The notes under the pieces are model-generated. The model was not told where the DNA came from, did not search any database, and saw nothing but the letters and a program-made list of their open reading frames with translations. Of a stretch of 64,000 bases of DNA, positions 13,590 to 26,476 are shown in pieces. This DNA comes from Vanilla planifolia. Its lineage: Eukaryota > Streptophyta > Magnoliopsida > Asparagales > Orchidaceae. A program made the translations under genes and the position numbers. How positions within the stretch are numbered: the first letter of the stretch is position 1; each line of letters starts with the position of its first letter. The DNA is taken from assembly GCA_023846275.1 (NCBI GenBank), contig JAIUJO010000089.1, positions 139,001 to 203,000 of the forward strand. Direction: 5' to 3'.

Positions 13590-16500
13590 ATTTTTTATTT
13601 CCCTATTAAAGCAAACCAGTATTTCCCTTGTCTTCTTGTGTTGTTTTTGCCAAGGAAAGCATAAGTGCCCCCGATCCCAGAGCGGGCGATAAATTCATTG
13701 AGGTGTGGAGCGATCCTAGCCCAAGTGATAGAGCAACCCGTCTCTCATTCTCTATGCTCACTATACTTGCTAAGGAAAGCATGCGAACTAAGCCACAATT
13801 GAGTTCGACAATTGGGGCCCCCTTTGGGGATCAGTAGCATACACTTTCCTTACCTATTGTGTTTAGCATAAGGACACTAACTTCAATGGATTGAAAAGAT
13901 AAAAAAACAAACAAACCAAAAAGAGTATGAGGTCACAAAGGTACTCGTGCACCTTGTCTATTTGACTATTTCTTAGAATAGAATCTTTATTTATATTATT
14001 TATATTATATTATAGTACCCAAAAATCAATACCCTAGAGGGGGACCCCGTGCTGACTCGTTTGGTTTGTTTTGTTGAACACATTGGGCTGTGGAGATAGA
14101 GTAATCTTCATTGAATCAGTACAAAATTCTTTTCCGCTCCATTTTAGCCCATGGTTGATGTAGCATTCTAGAAGCATGACATAGCAGTTAAATGTGCTTT
14201 CTTTTAGCATACTGTTGAACAAGCTGATTTTAAAGGCATCTTCATGGGCTATATCCTCCCTATGAAAAATATACCTGAGAAATACATAGAATATATGACA
14301 TCCACTGATGTACTACATCGCCACGATGTATACGTATTCTTTAAATTCATATCAATCCTATGTGGCACTCTCGTGTCATATGGCTCCATTCTTTGTAGAA
14401 AGAACTTCCTGAATCAATAGGTTGGTAATTCGTGTAATACATGATATCCTACCACTCGCCATCCATCTCTTCTTCGAGAAGAGAAGGGGAACTTCACTTG
14501 ACAATTGAGGGCAGTCGAGTTTGAGGATTACACTTGGTGGTCCCCACTGGTTAACTAGACAGGATTCTGGGAATCATTTTTGGAGAACTTTTGAATCAGG
14601 TTGGGCTCTGACATGGTTCAATCAGATCAACTAGTGAGAGGTTTACAGAATAAGGAGTTCAGCAAGGGCCAAAAGATTGATAGAAGAACATGGTCGAAGT
14701 CACTGTTGTGTTAATATTTGCAGGTTGACTTGTTGGAAGGGATTGCTTTCTGTCATCTGTCTTTCCTAGCCCGAGTTCGTTTCACATGTGGGTCTTCGTT
14801 TAATTGTACCTCAGGACAATTTCGAAGGGCATTCACATTAAGCATCATGGTATCATGCAAGTCGAGTTGTTAGGGTGAAGTTGATCACAGCTAATCTGAT
14901 GGCCAGAAGTTTTTAGTGGTGGACTAGAAGTACCTTAGCTTATTGTACCCTATTTTCAAGTGGTAGTGAAATTCGTTGATTTGACATGCTTATAAAGAAT
15001 CTAACCTTCTAATCTATGATACAAGACCTTCTAGCGATGTCAAAAGGTAGGTTTAGTGAATCCGAAAAAGCAAGGCTTTACTTGATGAGTGGACCTTAGT
15101 GACCCGATTATTCGAACCTACAAAAAGCTAAGTTTCCTTGCTTTCTTTCATCACAGTAGTTGAAAAAATTTAAAGTCAAAGTAGCAGAATAGTAGTTCCA
15201 TTATCCACCTTTAGAGACATTTTGGAAGAGGGTTCCCTTTCGCACACCCTAGCCGAGCAAGAAATAAGTGCTTTGTTGATTGAAGGTGGTCTCTTCTCTA
15301 CTCCCAGACATAGGACAGAGGATCACTTCGCAACCAGAGTCTTTCTTGCATTTTATGCATCTTCTATCTCGTCTCACGGATTCAGGGAGTCGAGAAGCAA
15401 GAGTTCTCTCTCGAAAGTGGCTTTCTAGGAGGGAAGTGGGCTTCATTCAATGGAATGCTTTGTTGGTTAAGCTCAAGGGGTTCGGTTTCTTGGTTTAGTG
15501 TGGAGGGAGGCGCTCTTTGTTGAGGGGACAAGTTGTAATGTGAAGCTGGCAATACTTGCTTGAGTCAATGATCAAGGCCTGAAAATAGGGCTTGGGTGCT
15601 GGCTTCAACGTTTCTCCTCCTCGTATATTTATTAATGGGTTTTCTCCTCATTAGCTCTTAAACTTCCAAAAGAAACTCCCCTTCCTTTCCATGGACCCAA
15701 TCTGACTCAGAAGAATAAGCATAATGGCTTAAATTGTTTTCACAATCAATGGTCAAATAGGCTTTCTTCTTAATCTCTGTCGAACTAAGTCCCCTTCTTC
15801 TTATGTTCACCAGAAAGAGGAATCAAAATGGACTACTGAAAAATTGAAATTGGATTCAAAGAAAAGAAGAAAGATGGAATTGGAGCTTCTTAGCAGCTCT
15901 GCTCTCATCCACCAAGTCTTATTCTACTTTTCTATTCAATTAGACAATGGAAAGAGTGAACTCTGCGATGGTCGCTTTCATGAGGACAGGTTTGGGCACG
16001 AGTAGTTCATTCAATTCAAACCTTTATCAACAAAACTTCTTTTCTTCTTTTGACAATAGATGATATGGAGATCCGCTTTGCTTGTCAATTATTGTTGTCA
16101 TACCCCACTTGTCACCAGCATGTCCACATGAATCAGACAAATATATGGAGAGAGTTTTCTTCTCTGATCATGCCACAAAAACACTTTCACATCCTTATCT
16201 AAAAAATATTCTCAAAAGTCCCTCCTCAACCCCTTGACCTGGCTAAACTAATTGACCTGAGACTAACTTAGCCGTAGGGTCACTTTTCTTGCTAATCAAC
16301 TTCCTGTCTGATTATGAATTAGTAGTCTAGTAATAATAGTAGTTGATCACTCTGAGTTAGGGGTCGGGGAGTGAGCGGAGGCTTCATTCAATGGAGGATA
16401 CTATAGATAAGTATTCAATTAAGCCAGTTCTTCATCTTTTTGGTTTGAAGAAACTTTGGAGAAGGCTGCAAAAAAAAAACGAAAACAAGGTGAATAAGTA

Positions 16501-19500
16501 TTCTCGGATCTGAGTGGAGCTCAAATTAAAACTGACACAAAAGAAAACCGTTTTATAAAAACAGAAAGCGGAACAGGAAACTCGTGATGAAGACTCTGTT
16601 CCCACGAAAGGAAAGAAAGATGATTGATTTGATTGAAGTAGGCACAGAACCAACAAACTCCAGCTGATCAGCCGTAGTGCTCACGCCCGATGGCTTGGCT
16701 GTCAACTCACATACACCATGATCGGCGGAGCAGAGCTGGGCTCCATTTGGAAATGCATAGGAAGTCCACCAAGCAAACTCAGGCTCCCTGTGCTCGCTGT
16801 ACCACCGAAGAAGAATAGGTATCCCCAACCACGCTAAACAGAGTTTTTGAGCCCTGTAATAGGCGACTTCTCCTTAGTATCTTTATACATTATCACATGG
16901 GTGGTTCTTCTTGAATAAATATCAAAATCTTCTTTTCCTTTCTTCAATTTTTCTTCTTTCTTTCTTATATTATTTTTGAGACTTTGATCTTTTCCAAAAC
17001 ATATGAATACTCAATGTATTTGTAGAAATGACGATCGAGCATCTTCTTCTGGAATGTTCATGGATATCACGACAACACCGAGATCTAGGAGTGCTAAGGA
17101 GATTGGATGCATTACATAGCCCCATAAGCCAGACATTTCATAGATGTTTTCCCCTTAATGGAGAAGAAGTTTTGTTCTTATTTTTGGTTTGACAAAGACA
17201 TTCCCATACCCATGGGAAGAATGGAACATCTCCTGACGAGGAAGGAACAAGAGAAAACTGCTTGCCTGGCTGACTTGCTAGCCCGTATTTAGAATAAAAA
17301 CCTTCTACACCTTCTTTCGTCAAGAGAACTTATGACGGAGACCTCCCTTGTAATCCCTTATTAGACCCGAAGAAATCCATGCTTCGGCCCTCACCCTTTC
17401 AGAATCTATTGATTCTCTCCCAATTGGTTGGATCATCGACAATATGATTTACTTCACAGGTGAGGTCTCTGGTTCAAGTCCAGAATGGCGTAAGGTAGAG
17501 TAAGCCCACCAAGCAGTCAGGGGCGGGGCATCTCTTCCAATCATGCCTGCCGACTGGTATGGGAAGTTTTGCTCAAACTGTTGATCTTGAAAGGTTCCCG
17601 CTCCATAATGTCTTTTTTCATCGAATTTCACTTTCAAAGTCAAAGGGCACACTATAAAGATAGCTTATTTATAAAATCCCCCAACAAAAGTTTCATTTTC
17701 ACACAAATATAGTGATACATTGATTCTTCGTCACCCTGTAGCCTACAATCCGAACTAAGGACTGGTCTCAAATTATAACTAATATATTTCCAATTGATGT
17801 GCTCCCATATAAGTATGCACTGAGCCCTCGTTAATCCCCTTACGTAAAATATGATAGGCCGAATAGAGGAACTGCCTACTTTGGCAGTACTATAAAAACA
17901 CTATGTGGATTAGAGCAGAGGCACCTCTCGTGCAGCCAACTGTCTGTTTGAAGCAGACAATTACTTTTCACTTCCAGCTCAGACTTTAGGTCCAAAATCG
18001 ATGTGAGGGAAAATTCACGAAGAGGCCAAAAGTGTTGGGAAAAAAAAGAAAAAGTGAAGAAAGGAAAAGAATATTCTGCATAAAGGACAAGCTTTTCTGC
18101 CTCTGAATCCCCAAAAGAAGGCCATATTCTCGAATATATCAAATCAAACAGTGTTCGTTCGCCAAACGGAAAAGAAAAATCATTTCTATTGATATTTTTT
18201 TTCCAATAGATATAAATAAGTTGATTGTTTCTTTATTGCCAAAAAGGAGAAAAATTTCTGAGTTTTGCACATATCATTTTCATAGGATAGAACCTTAGCT
18301 AATTCCACTTCTCCCAAGGGCCTTTGTGGGAACTTCTCAAAGACAAAAAAGGAGATTTCTTTCTTTGATGTTGCTATATCTAGGTCAGCAACACGAGCAG
18401 AAGCCATGAGCAGCTTAAAGTGATCAAGGAGAGCAACCATCTGTTGTGTTCTTTTCGTTTTGACTGACTACAGATCATCATTCACTTGCAGACTCTAGCT
18501 TGATCAAGCTGTGATGGATTGATCCCATTCCCATAATGGTGAAACACATTCACAAAAAAATCCTAGAATGCTGAAATTGTATGCCTAACGAGTTGGCCTG
18601 TGATTAGCATCGGATATTTGTTGAAGGGCTCCCTTTGGGGAACTTCTAAAGCCTATGGTTAGCAATCATCTTCAGGACCTTTTTCCTTTGATCGAGCATC
18701 CTATAGACCGCTTATTCCACTCAACATGCTATTTGACAGAATTAGTTTCGCTGTGCTATCTCATCAGCTTCTAATGAAGTAGACTTTCCTTATACTAACT
18801 GCCTTGAGGTGTGAATCACTTCCATAGTTATTCCCCCTGCATAGAATCAAGTTTTGGACTTTGATCATGCAAGGGTTTTGAAGGTCATCCATTAAGAAAA
18901 GTCAAATGCTTATCCCATTTTTGCACAACAAAAAAACATAAATAGATTTCATTGAAGCAACGAGACTATTCAAACTCTGATATTTATGAAAAAACAATCA
19001 CAATAAATGCAAAGAAAGAACATCTTTGACCCCAAAGAAAATGAATTGCAAAGGAGAGCAATGGCATAACAATCCTTAGCACTGAGCAAGGAAGCAGAAA
19101 CCACTCAATAAAGAGGATACCTGAACATTGTCATCAAGTGAGACTAGTAATTAGCTTATGGAATGTCTTTGACCTTCTCTTTCCTGAGGGATGAAGAAGG
19201 GGCATTGAGAAGCGCATATTGGTCCGACTCATAATTCACTTCTGACCCCGTATTCAAATGAAAGCATGGGCATCTGCAACTCAGAGGTGTCGAAAGTGCA
19301 ATATTTTTTAGAAGAAGAATCCAAACGAGAGGCCCTCAGCCTGAGCTATCAACTACACCCAAGCCCTTATTGTTCAAAAAGAGCTGGTCCTAGAAATGCT
19401 TCATTGGAAGAAACGGATAAGGAACTGAGGCAGAGAAGAAAAAGAGGCTCTTGCCCTTCTCGAGATGAATGAATTTTTTACCATAAAACAATAAAATTAA

Positions 19501-20520
19501 AAAAATTCGATCTAAAGCTTTTTTTTATTTGACCTTTCGCGAATATGCCAGTTTAGTCGCTTTCTTCCTTCTAGGCAGCCGGGGTGGAGACGATGGGGTC
19601 GGTTCATGAATTTTCCTTTCTTTTGCTACATTTCAATAAAACCCAGCTATATTCTTGACACCCAACAACCAAGGAAATCAAATCTTTTTCCCTTAACAAA
19701 AGTCAACTCAAGCAAGCATCATGATAATTGACTCTGAGATTGAATATCGCCTTGCGGCTATCGGGGACCAATGAGTGGACAGTGGACTCCCCATTTGCTA
19801 AACTCGAAGTCTCAATGACTTGACGAAGAAACTGTTTAAATTCGTCAAAGAGAAGAGAATAATGTGACAGATTCTCAATGTTAGAAGATCAGGAATTAAG
19901 AAAAGGGGTTGAGAGGTGAATGTCAACTTTTACACTCTTTGTTGTAGTTTTAGCTCTAATCAGTTTATTGGTTTCACAAAATAGGAAGGGGCCCACGTAG
20001 GGGAACTTTTTTTTGAGCACTCAGAGCTTCTCGTTAGTTTGGATCAAAAATCTTTATGATCAAGCCCGAAGGGTCATACATCAAGCTCAGGGAGCGTCTT
20101 GTTACTTCGATCGAGCAATTCCTTTTGTCGTGTATGCTCGATTGATGCAAGAAGTTCAGTCTGCTCTCTTGCAACTAGAAGAGGTGCTAATGATCTTCGT
20201 GGTATCTTAGCTTTTTAGTTACTGACTTCTACTGTGTTTCACTTCAAGAAAAAGTCCCTAGGTTCCTCCAATGTTGTTAGTTTTTTTCTGGGCCACATTC
20301 TTTGTCTCTATTGACACCTCTCTTTCATGTTAGAATAAAAGAGTAACATAAAATGAAAGTTTCAGAACACGTCAACAGGGTCGAGGATGACACAACTTGA
20401 GACCCATAGAAAATTCTGTCAAGAAAAACGTATGGAAAAAAGTCTAGAATTGGACTAATTGGGATCGTTGGCCTCAGAGGCTTCACTGTAAAGGATATGG
20501 CCAGCAAAGGAACTTGAGTA
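13590..20520. other. Mitochondrial-like DNA block B, left part (probable NUMT)
   Basis: Higher GC and the same texture as block A, with the recurrent CCCCTTTGGGG word at 13813-13832 and 18626-18642, short repeats such as TTCATTCAATGGA (15440s and 16380s), and a tRNA-Ile-like 3' half at 17459. A purine-rich word near 18038-18065 also occurs near 1268-1295 in block A. No complete mitochondrial gene was recognised. The minus-strand ORF at 16553-16828 (91 codons) has a balanced composition and might be part of a mitochondrial chimeric ORF, but I cannot name it. The block is cut at 20520 by a copia element and resumes at 29368. Mitochondrial origin is inferred, not proven. Confidence 0.6.
17459..17490 (+). 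pseudogene. trnI-GAU: 3' half of a plastid-type tRNA-Ile(GAU) gene (remnant)
   Basis: The stretch containing GAGGTCTCTGGTTCAAGTCC matches, as I remember it, the second exon of plastid trnI-GAU, covering the variable region, the T arm (CTGG/TTCAAGT/CCAG) and part of the acceptor strand, with two differences (GGTGAG for GGCGAG, CAGAATGG for CAGGATGG). No first exon, anticodon arm or CCA end lies beside it, so it cannot make a tRNA. Plastid tRNA pieces are common in plant mitochondrial genomes, which supports the mitochondrial reading of block B. A fragment of another tRNA with a similar T arm is the alternative. Confidence 0.6.
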
Positions 20521-20783
20521 TGTTAGAGTTTGATTCAAAACAGTCAAACCATTCAAAACAGATCTATAGTATTTTAGCTAGGTTTGTGGGTTAGTGGGTT
20601 AGTAGGTTGGCGTACTTAGCACTGTTTTGTAAGGCGTTTGTTAAGTGTGCATTAGGCTATTTAAGTGTGTAATTTTCTTGTGATTAATTAATGAAATTTG
20701 TAGTTTGTATTTTATTTTTCCTGGTAATGCAACAAGGCTTTTTGTCGTCTTCCACCTTATGGTTTTCCTTCCAAACCCTACCA
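20521..20783 (+). repeat. 5' LTR of the outer copia element
   Basis: About 263 bases, starting TGTTAG and ending just before the primer binding site. The first about 165 bases match the 3' LTR at 29199-29367 (shared words TTCAAAACAGATCTA, GGTTAGTGGGTT, GTGCATTAGGCTATTTA). Confidence 0.88.
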
Positions 20784-20797
20784 ATTGGTATCAGAGC
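20784..20797 (+). promoter_or_regulatory. Primer binding site of the outer copia element
   Basis: ATTGGTATCAGAGC, complementary to the 3' end of plant initiator Met-tRNA, directly after the 5' LTR. This fixes the orientation as plus. Confidence 0.9.
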
Positions 20798-20921
20798 TAG
20801 GCCACGACAAAAGAAAAAAGTAGAGGAGTCAGGCTATGACAGAAGGAAGAAGCAAAGGAGCCAAGCTACGACACAAGGGAGAAGCAGAGGAGCCAGGCCA
20901 AGGCAGAAGGAGGAAGCAGAG

Positions 20922-20926
20922 GAGCC
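20922..20926. repeat. Target-site duplication, left copy, of the inner copia element
   Basis: GAGCC here and GTGCC at 26004-26008 flank the inner element. Five bases is the usual copia length; four of five bases agree. Confidence 0.7.
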
Positions 20927-21171
20927 TGTTAAGGTTTCGGTTCCAAACCCTAAGGTGGAAGACGACGGAAAGTGGAAATAATAAAATAAATTGCTTAAAT
21001 TTTCTTTGATTAAACAGGGAATAATTACATGCTTTAAATAGTGCTAAATATGATTAACAAACTTCATTAAGGTGCAACTAATCATGCCAACTCATTAACC
21101 GACTAACGCAGTTGGAAAAACCCAAAACCGTTTGACACGTTTGACTGACATGTTTGAATCAATTTCTAACG
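20927..21171 (-). repeat. 3' LTR of the inner copia element
   Basis: About 245 bases. On the minus strand it follows the purine tract AAAGGGGAGC and ends in AACA. It shares long words with the LTR at 25710-26003 (GTTTGTTAATC, TTCATTAAGG, TTTGACTGACATGTTTGAA). Confidence 0.88.
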
Positions 21172-21448
21172 CTCCCCTTTGATTCAAATTTCACTACACC
21201 CAACTTGTCTTGAAAGTATTAAAATTTTCTTCCTGGCAAAGCTTTAGATAGAGCATTTACTGTCTGATCTTCAGTCCCAATATATTGTAGTTCGATTTCA
21301 CCTTTCTCAATCAGCTCCCTGATAAAGTGCATTTCTATGTCGATGTGCTTGGTTCTGTTATGATGTACAAGGTTTTTGGCAATTACAATGGTTGACTGGT
21401 TATCACAATAAACAATAGTTGCTTGGCTCGACTGTTGATTTATCTCGG

Positions 21449-21944
21449 CTAGTAAAGGCCTAACCAGACTCCCTTACGTGCTACTATGCATACTGTATTG
21501 TATTCTGCTTCTGATGTTGATAATGCAATAGTGGTTTGTTTCTTTGAACTCCAACTGATTGCATTGTTGCCAAAGATAAATGTATGCCCAGATGAGCTTC
21601 TTCGATCTTCAACACCCAGCCGAATCACTATCACTGTATCCTACCAAAGATGGCGAATCTGATGTTGTAAACAAAAGTCCATGGGTATAAGTACCTATAA
21701 TGTACCAAAGGATTCTTTTTACTGCACCAATGTGTTGTTTTGTTGGATTTTGCATGAATCTTAAAACTACTCCAATAGGATATTCAATGTCAGGTCTAGT
21801 GTGAGTTAGATACATCAAACCTCCAATTTGGCTTCTAAACTGAGTAGGATCTACTGCTTCAGTCCCATCGTCTGCCATCAATTTTTCATTTGGGTTCATT
21901 GGCGTTGGAGTAAAATTACAACCATCTAACCCAAATTTCTTCAA
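21449..21944 (-). pseudogene. Copia RNase H region (fossil)
   Basis: Minus-strand reading shows the copia polyprotein segment between RT and RNase H (QIGGLMYLTHTRPDI type) and the RNase H motif SSKKQTTIALSTSEAEY, where the acidic residues of the active site lie. Part of the inner element. The reading is broken. Confidence 0.88.
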
Positions 21945-21968
21945 TAGATCTCTTGCATACTTTCTTTG

Positions 21969-22736
21969 TCAAATGAATATGGTCCCTCTTTCTTGTTCTA
22001 CTTCAAGCCCAAGAAAGTAATGTCTCTTGCCAAGTTCAGTTATTTCAAACTGCTGTAACATGCACTGTCTGAACTGCAGAATTAGCTCCTGACTAGTCCC
22101 CGTGTATATCATGTCATCCACATACAAGCACACCACCAGTAGTCCTTTAGATCCCTTTCTTTTCACATATAGATTTAGCTAATTTTTGCTTCTTTCAAAT
22201 CCAGATTTTAGAAAATGAGAATCGATTTTGCTATATCAAGCCCTTGGAGGCTGTTTTTGGCCATACAGGGCTTTATTCAATTTGTATACCCAATCTTCTT
22301 TTCCTTCAACCTTGAAGCCTTTCGGTTGTTCAGCATACACTTCCTCCATTAAATCACCATTAAGGAATGTAGATCTGACATCGAATTGGTATACCTATTG
22401 CTTTAATTAAGCTTCTAAAGCTAACAGTAATCGGATGGTTTCAAGCCTTGCAAAAGGTGAAAATGTTTCTTCATAATCTGCTCCATATTTTTTAGAATAA
22501 CCTTTTCCAACTAACCTAGCTTTATGTTTTTGAACACTCCCATAAGCTCCAAAGTTTGTCTTATACACCCATTTTACTCCAATTATGTTTCGCCCTTGAC
22601 GAGGTTCAACTAACTGCCATGTTTTATTGTGCTCTCTTGCCAATAGCTCATTCTTCATCTCTTCCTGTCGTTCTTTCTTCTCTGCAGCCTCTTCAAGTGT
22701 TGTTGGATCTACAATATAACACTTGAGTTGTTTCAT
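21969..22736 (-). pseudogene. Copia reverse transcriptase region (fossil)
   Basis: Minus-strand reading begins with the linker KTWQLVEP and VKWVYKTNF and continues through a KARLVGKGYSKKYGADYEE-type segment to the catalytic YVDDMIYTG and LGLEVEQ. This is the Ty1/copia RT in normal order. Part of the inner element; the reading is broken. Confidence 0.88.
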
Positions 22737-22929
22737 ATAATTCTTGTATTGTTCTTACCTTCCTTGCAGGATAATCAGGAGATCGAATTTTGGGTGTTGA
22801 TTTTGAACTATAGTTGGAGCCCAAAGTTTGTTGTTCATCTTAATCAGTTCCAAATTCATTTTGAATTGAAACTTCTACAGTAGTAGCTTGTATTTTCTCT
22901 TACCAAATCCAGCTTGCATTCTCATCAAA

Positions 22930-24184
22930 TCATACATTTCTACTTACCACACACTTTCCATTTGTTGGGTGATACAACCTGTAGCTTTTGGATTGTATAC
23001 AATACCCATTAAATATGCACTTTTCTGATTTTTGATCCAGTTTACTTCGGTTGTGTGAACTGAGCAAGGTATATCCAATGCATCCAAAGACTTTAAGATG
23101 TCCCACACTTGGTCTCCTCTTAAACCATGCATCAAAAGGGGTTTGATTTAGCATTGCTTTTGTTGGTGATAGATTCAAAACATATACTTCTGTTGCAACA
23201 ACTTCAGCCCAAAATTTATTTGGTAGCCCCTTCGATTTGAGCAAGCTTCTAGACAATTCCACCATTGTTCTATTCTTCCTTTCGACGACACCATTTTGCT
23301 CTGGAGTATAAGGTGTAGTTACCTACTGGTTAATGCCTTCCTTCTCACAATATTGCTTGAACTCTTTTATTGGTACTCTCCCCCTCAATCTGACCTAAGC
23401 ACCTTCAATTTGTTGCCAGTTTGTTTTTCAGTCATCACTTTAAACATTTTGAACAGTTCAAAAGTCTCACTTTTGTTTTTCAAAAAGAACACTCACGACA
23501 TTCGACTGAAATGATCAATAAACAACAGGAAATACTTGCTGCCCCCAATGGACTCAGTCTCCATTGGACCACATAAATTTGTGTGAACTATTTCAAGCAC
23601 TTGGGTTGCTCTCATTGCATGATGTTTGGGAAACAGAAGTTTGGTTATTTTGCCATAAATGCAACCTTCACGCAGCCCAATTTCCTTAATTTCTGGTAAA
23701 CCAAATATATTTGCTTTTGACTAAGTAGCTTTAATCCATTAACATTCAGATGCCCATACCTGAGATGCCAAATCTCACTTAGGTTTGACAATTTGGCAGC
23801 CATCACCTTCTCCTCTACACTTGAAATCTCCAAACGAAATAGTTTGTTTATTGCCATCTCTAATACATCCATGATCTGTTGTGTGGCCTTGTCAATAATT
23901 GTACACTTCTTCTCTTCAAAAAAGACAGAATAACCACTGCCAATCAACTGTCCAATGCACAATAAGTTTCGTGTTAGTTGCGGAATGAAATAAACATCAT
24001 GCAAGAATCTTGTATTGTGCTGACTGGTGTGAACTGCTATTGTTCCTTTACCTTCAACTTGAGTTACTTTATCATCTCCGAACTTAACTTTCAATTTGTG
24101 TGTCTCATCTTGTTGACTAAAAAGGTGCTTGAAGCTTGTGATTATAATAGCCGTTGTCCAAAAAAAAAATTTTGTTGACGTCAA
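22930..24184 (-). pseudogene. Copia protease, GAG-pre-integrase and integrase region (fossil)
   Basis: Minus-strand reading shows the region downstream of the aspartic protease, the GAG-pre-integrase motif WHLRYGHLNVNGLKLL, and the C-terminal integrase segment (KSKGLPNKFWAEVVATEVYV, then FKRRPSVGHLKVFGC). Part of the inner element, in copia order (integrase before RT). The reading is broken. Confidence 0.88.
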
Positions 24185-24416
24185 AATTTTTTTCGGTTCT
24201 AGCCATGAACACTTTCTGCTGATCCTTCTTTTCTTCTAAAAAACTGGCCTGCTCTTCATCCTTTGCTTCTTGTAACAATTGGCTTGCACGTGCTCTTACT
24301 TGTGACAATAGTGGCATTCGAAATTTTTCTTTGATTCATCTCTCTGCTTTTTATAGCATTCGACCTACCCGTCACCAAATCGGTGATAGTAAAAACACTC
24401 GACATTTTTTTTCTGA

Positions 24417-25097
24417 TTGTCCATCAAACTTTTTTTTTTATTTTCAGCAAATCCTGGTTTATTTCAGCTCGAACCGAGTTTAATTCTGGTAAGCTTTCGA
24501 GTCTTTCTTTTCTTCAGTTCTGTTGAGCCAAGACTCATACATTTGAAAGGATCCCATGAGCTCATCGAAAGTGTAGGTTGCAAGGTCCTTCGACTCCTCA
24601 ATTGCAGCCACCATGTGATCCAATTTTGGTGTCAAGCTTCACCGAATTTTTGCCACAACGGTTTGCTCTGCAAGCTTCTCTCCATATGGGCAAATTTGTT
24701 TCACGATACCTAACGTTCGTGATAGAAAATCTTGGATTGTTTCACCGTGCTTCATGAAGAGAGTTTCGAAGTCTCTATGCAATCCTTGCAGTTTGATTAC
24801 AATCACCTGTGAACTCCCTCAAAATGCTGTTTTTAGTGAAAAGCTTCATTCGCTGCTGCTATTTTAGAAAAAAATCGTTTCATGCACTGCTTGCTGGATG
24901 ATATACAGTGCCTTGACATTCTTTTTCTGAACGTCTTGCTGGTTGATATCTGAATCAGAGACACCATTTTCTAAAAAATCCCACGGACCTTGTGATTTAA
25001 ACAAGGTTTTCATTTTGATGCTCCAAAGCTCATAATTTTCGCCTTTGAAGACTGGAATTGATGGGAAAGACAAACTGCTTGTCACATCGTCAGCCAT
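24417..25097 (-). pseudogene. Copia gag region (fossil), inner element
   Basis: The minus-strand start at 25097 opens MADDVTSSLSFPSIPVFKGE and continues GENYELWSIKMKTLFKSQ, a typical N-terminus of copia UBN2-type gag (the W...M...L pattern). The same protein starts at 26477 on the plus strand in the outer element. The reading is broken. Confidence 0.85.
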
Positions 25098-25695
25098 TGC
25101 TTCCTTACACTGTCAAACTTCTTCATCAAAAACTCCCTATCAATGTTCTTCTCCCTTCTTTAGAGTTACAGCCTCTGCTTCGCTCAAAATTTCCTTGCCA
25201 GAATTGCTGTTCGCGTTGCCCACCTTCGTGCCTTTGGAACTCTCCCCTTTTGCAAACTTTTTTTTTCTCCTGTGGCGATCACTCTCCCCGTGCCTCGAAG
25301 AGTCCTTCACTCATTCCTATTCACTCTTGGTTTCTTTCACGTCGGCTCTTTCTCTACAGGATTTGACGCCCTCTTGCTCTTGAACCTAGTCGTTCTCCTT
25401 AGGTTTCCCCTCACGGCCTTCTCAAACTGCTTTGTCTTTCTTGGGTTTTACTTCCCAGCTGACACTGCCGTGGCCAACGTTGACGCTTGTTCCCTTACAA
25501 GTGTTAAAAAAAACTTCTCCCTCGCCCACGTTTACGTTTTCGTTGTTGCAGATGCTGTCGTTGCCAATCTCCCTTTGCACGAGAGACTTGAAGATACACT
25601 TCGTTTCTCTTCTTGTTCATTCTATCATGGTCTGGCTCCTCTGCTTCTTACTTCTAGTGCAGATGTCGAAACATCAATTAAAAAAACAAAACCAC
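25098..25695 (-). other. Leader of the inner copia element
   Basis: About 600 bases between the primer binding site and the gag start. It carries no recognised protein on the element strand; the longer ORFs on the other strand are by-products of its composition. The outer element has a comparable leader at 26009-26476. Confidence 0.7.
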
Positions 25696-25709
25696 GCTCT
25701 GATACCAAT
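25696..25709 (-). promoter_or_regulatory. Primer binding site of the inner copia element
   Basis: On the minus strand ATTGGTATCAGAGC, the initiator Met-tRNA complement, directly after the 5' LTR end. This fixes the minus orientation. Confidence 0.9.
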
Positions 25710-26003
25710 TGTTAGGGTTTGGAAGCAAAACTCTAAGGTGGAAGACAATGAAAAGCCAGGTTGCATTACCAGGAAAAATAAAAAATAAACTACAAATTTC
25801 ATTTTCATTAATTAAAGAGGTAGTAGTTGCATGCTTTAAATAGTGGTAAACACGATTAACAAACTTCATTAAGGCACCACTAATCACGCCAACTTATTAA
25901 CCCACTAACGCAGCTAGAAAAACGCAAAATCTTTTGACATGGTTGACTTACATGTTTGACTGTTTGACACGTTTGACTGACATGTTTGAATAAATTTCTA
26001 ACA
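25710..26003 (-). repeat. 5' LTR of the inner copia element
   Basis: About 294 bases, ending in TGTTAG...AACA form when read on the minus strand. A TTTGAC-rich stretch (25937-25988) is present in more copies than in the other LTR. The middle part (around 25760-25810) is the complement of the outer 5' LTR, showing that both elements are one family. Confidence 0.88.
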
Positions 26004-26476
26004 GTGCCAGGCCACGACAGAAGGAAGAAGCAGAGAAACTAAGTGAATCTTCATGTCTTTCGTGGAAAGAGAGACAGGAAATGATAGCATCTACGTAAAC
26101 CTAAATGTCTGCAAGGAGGAGTTACTGTCAAGACCTGTAAGGAAACCATTGTCATCGTCAGCCACGACAGTGTTAGTGTGACTGTAAAACCCAAGGAAGA
26201 CGAAGTAGTTTGAGAAGGCTGTGAGGAGAAACCTGAGGAGAACGATGAAGTCCAAAGCAAGAGGGCATCAAATCTTGCAGTGAAAGCACCGACGGGGAAA
26301 AAATTCGAGAATAGAGGGCAACGAGTGAAGGATTTTTCGAAGACACGAAGGAGAATAGTGGGAACAGTAATTTTGGGAAGGCAATTTCGAGAGAAGCCGA
26401 GGCAGTGACTTTGAAGAAGGGAGAAGAAAATTGACAGCAAGGTTCTGGCGAAGAAGTTTGACTGTGCAAAGAAGCA

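Larger units (their letters stand above)
20927..26003 (-). mobile_element. Inner Ty1/copia retrotransposon, minus strand
   Basis: Read on the minus strand: 5' LTR 25710-26003, primer binding site 25696-25709, leader, gag from 25097, zinc-knuckle/protease/GAG-pre-integrase (24184-23645), integrase C-terminal part (23265-22930), reverse transcriptase (22736-21969, with YVDDMIYTG), RNase H (21944-21449), purine-rich tract, and 3' LTR 20927-21171. All major parts are recognisable, about 5.1 kb, but the element is a broken fossil with several breaks. Its LTR and proteins match the outer element closely, so both are one family. The two LTRs differ visibly in substitutions and length, so the insertion is not recent, probably millions of years old. 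Confidence 0.9.

Noticed and set aside
16553-16828. 91-codon minus-strand ORF in block B
   Set aside because: Balanced composition but no domain or motif that I recognise; kept only as a remark in block B.
25045-25788. Long plus-strand ORFs (112-147 codons) beside the inner copia element
   Set aside because: They lie antisense to the copia leader and gag start, are leucine/serine-rich from the complementary composition and match no family.
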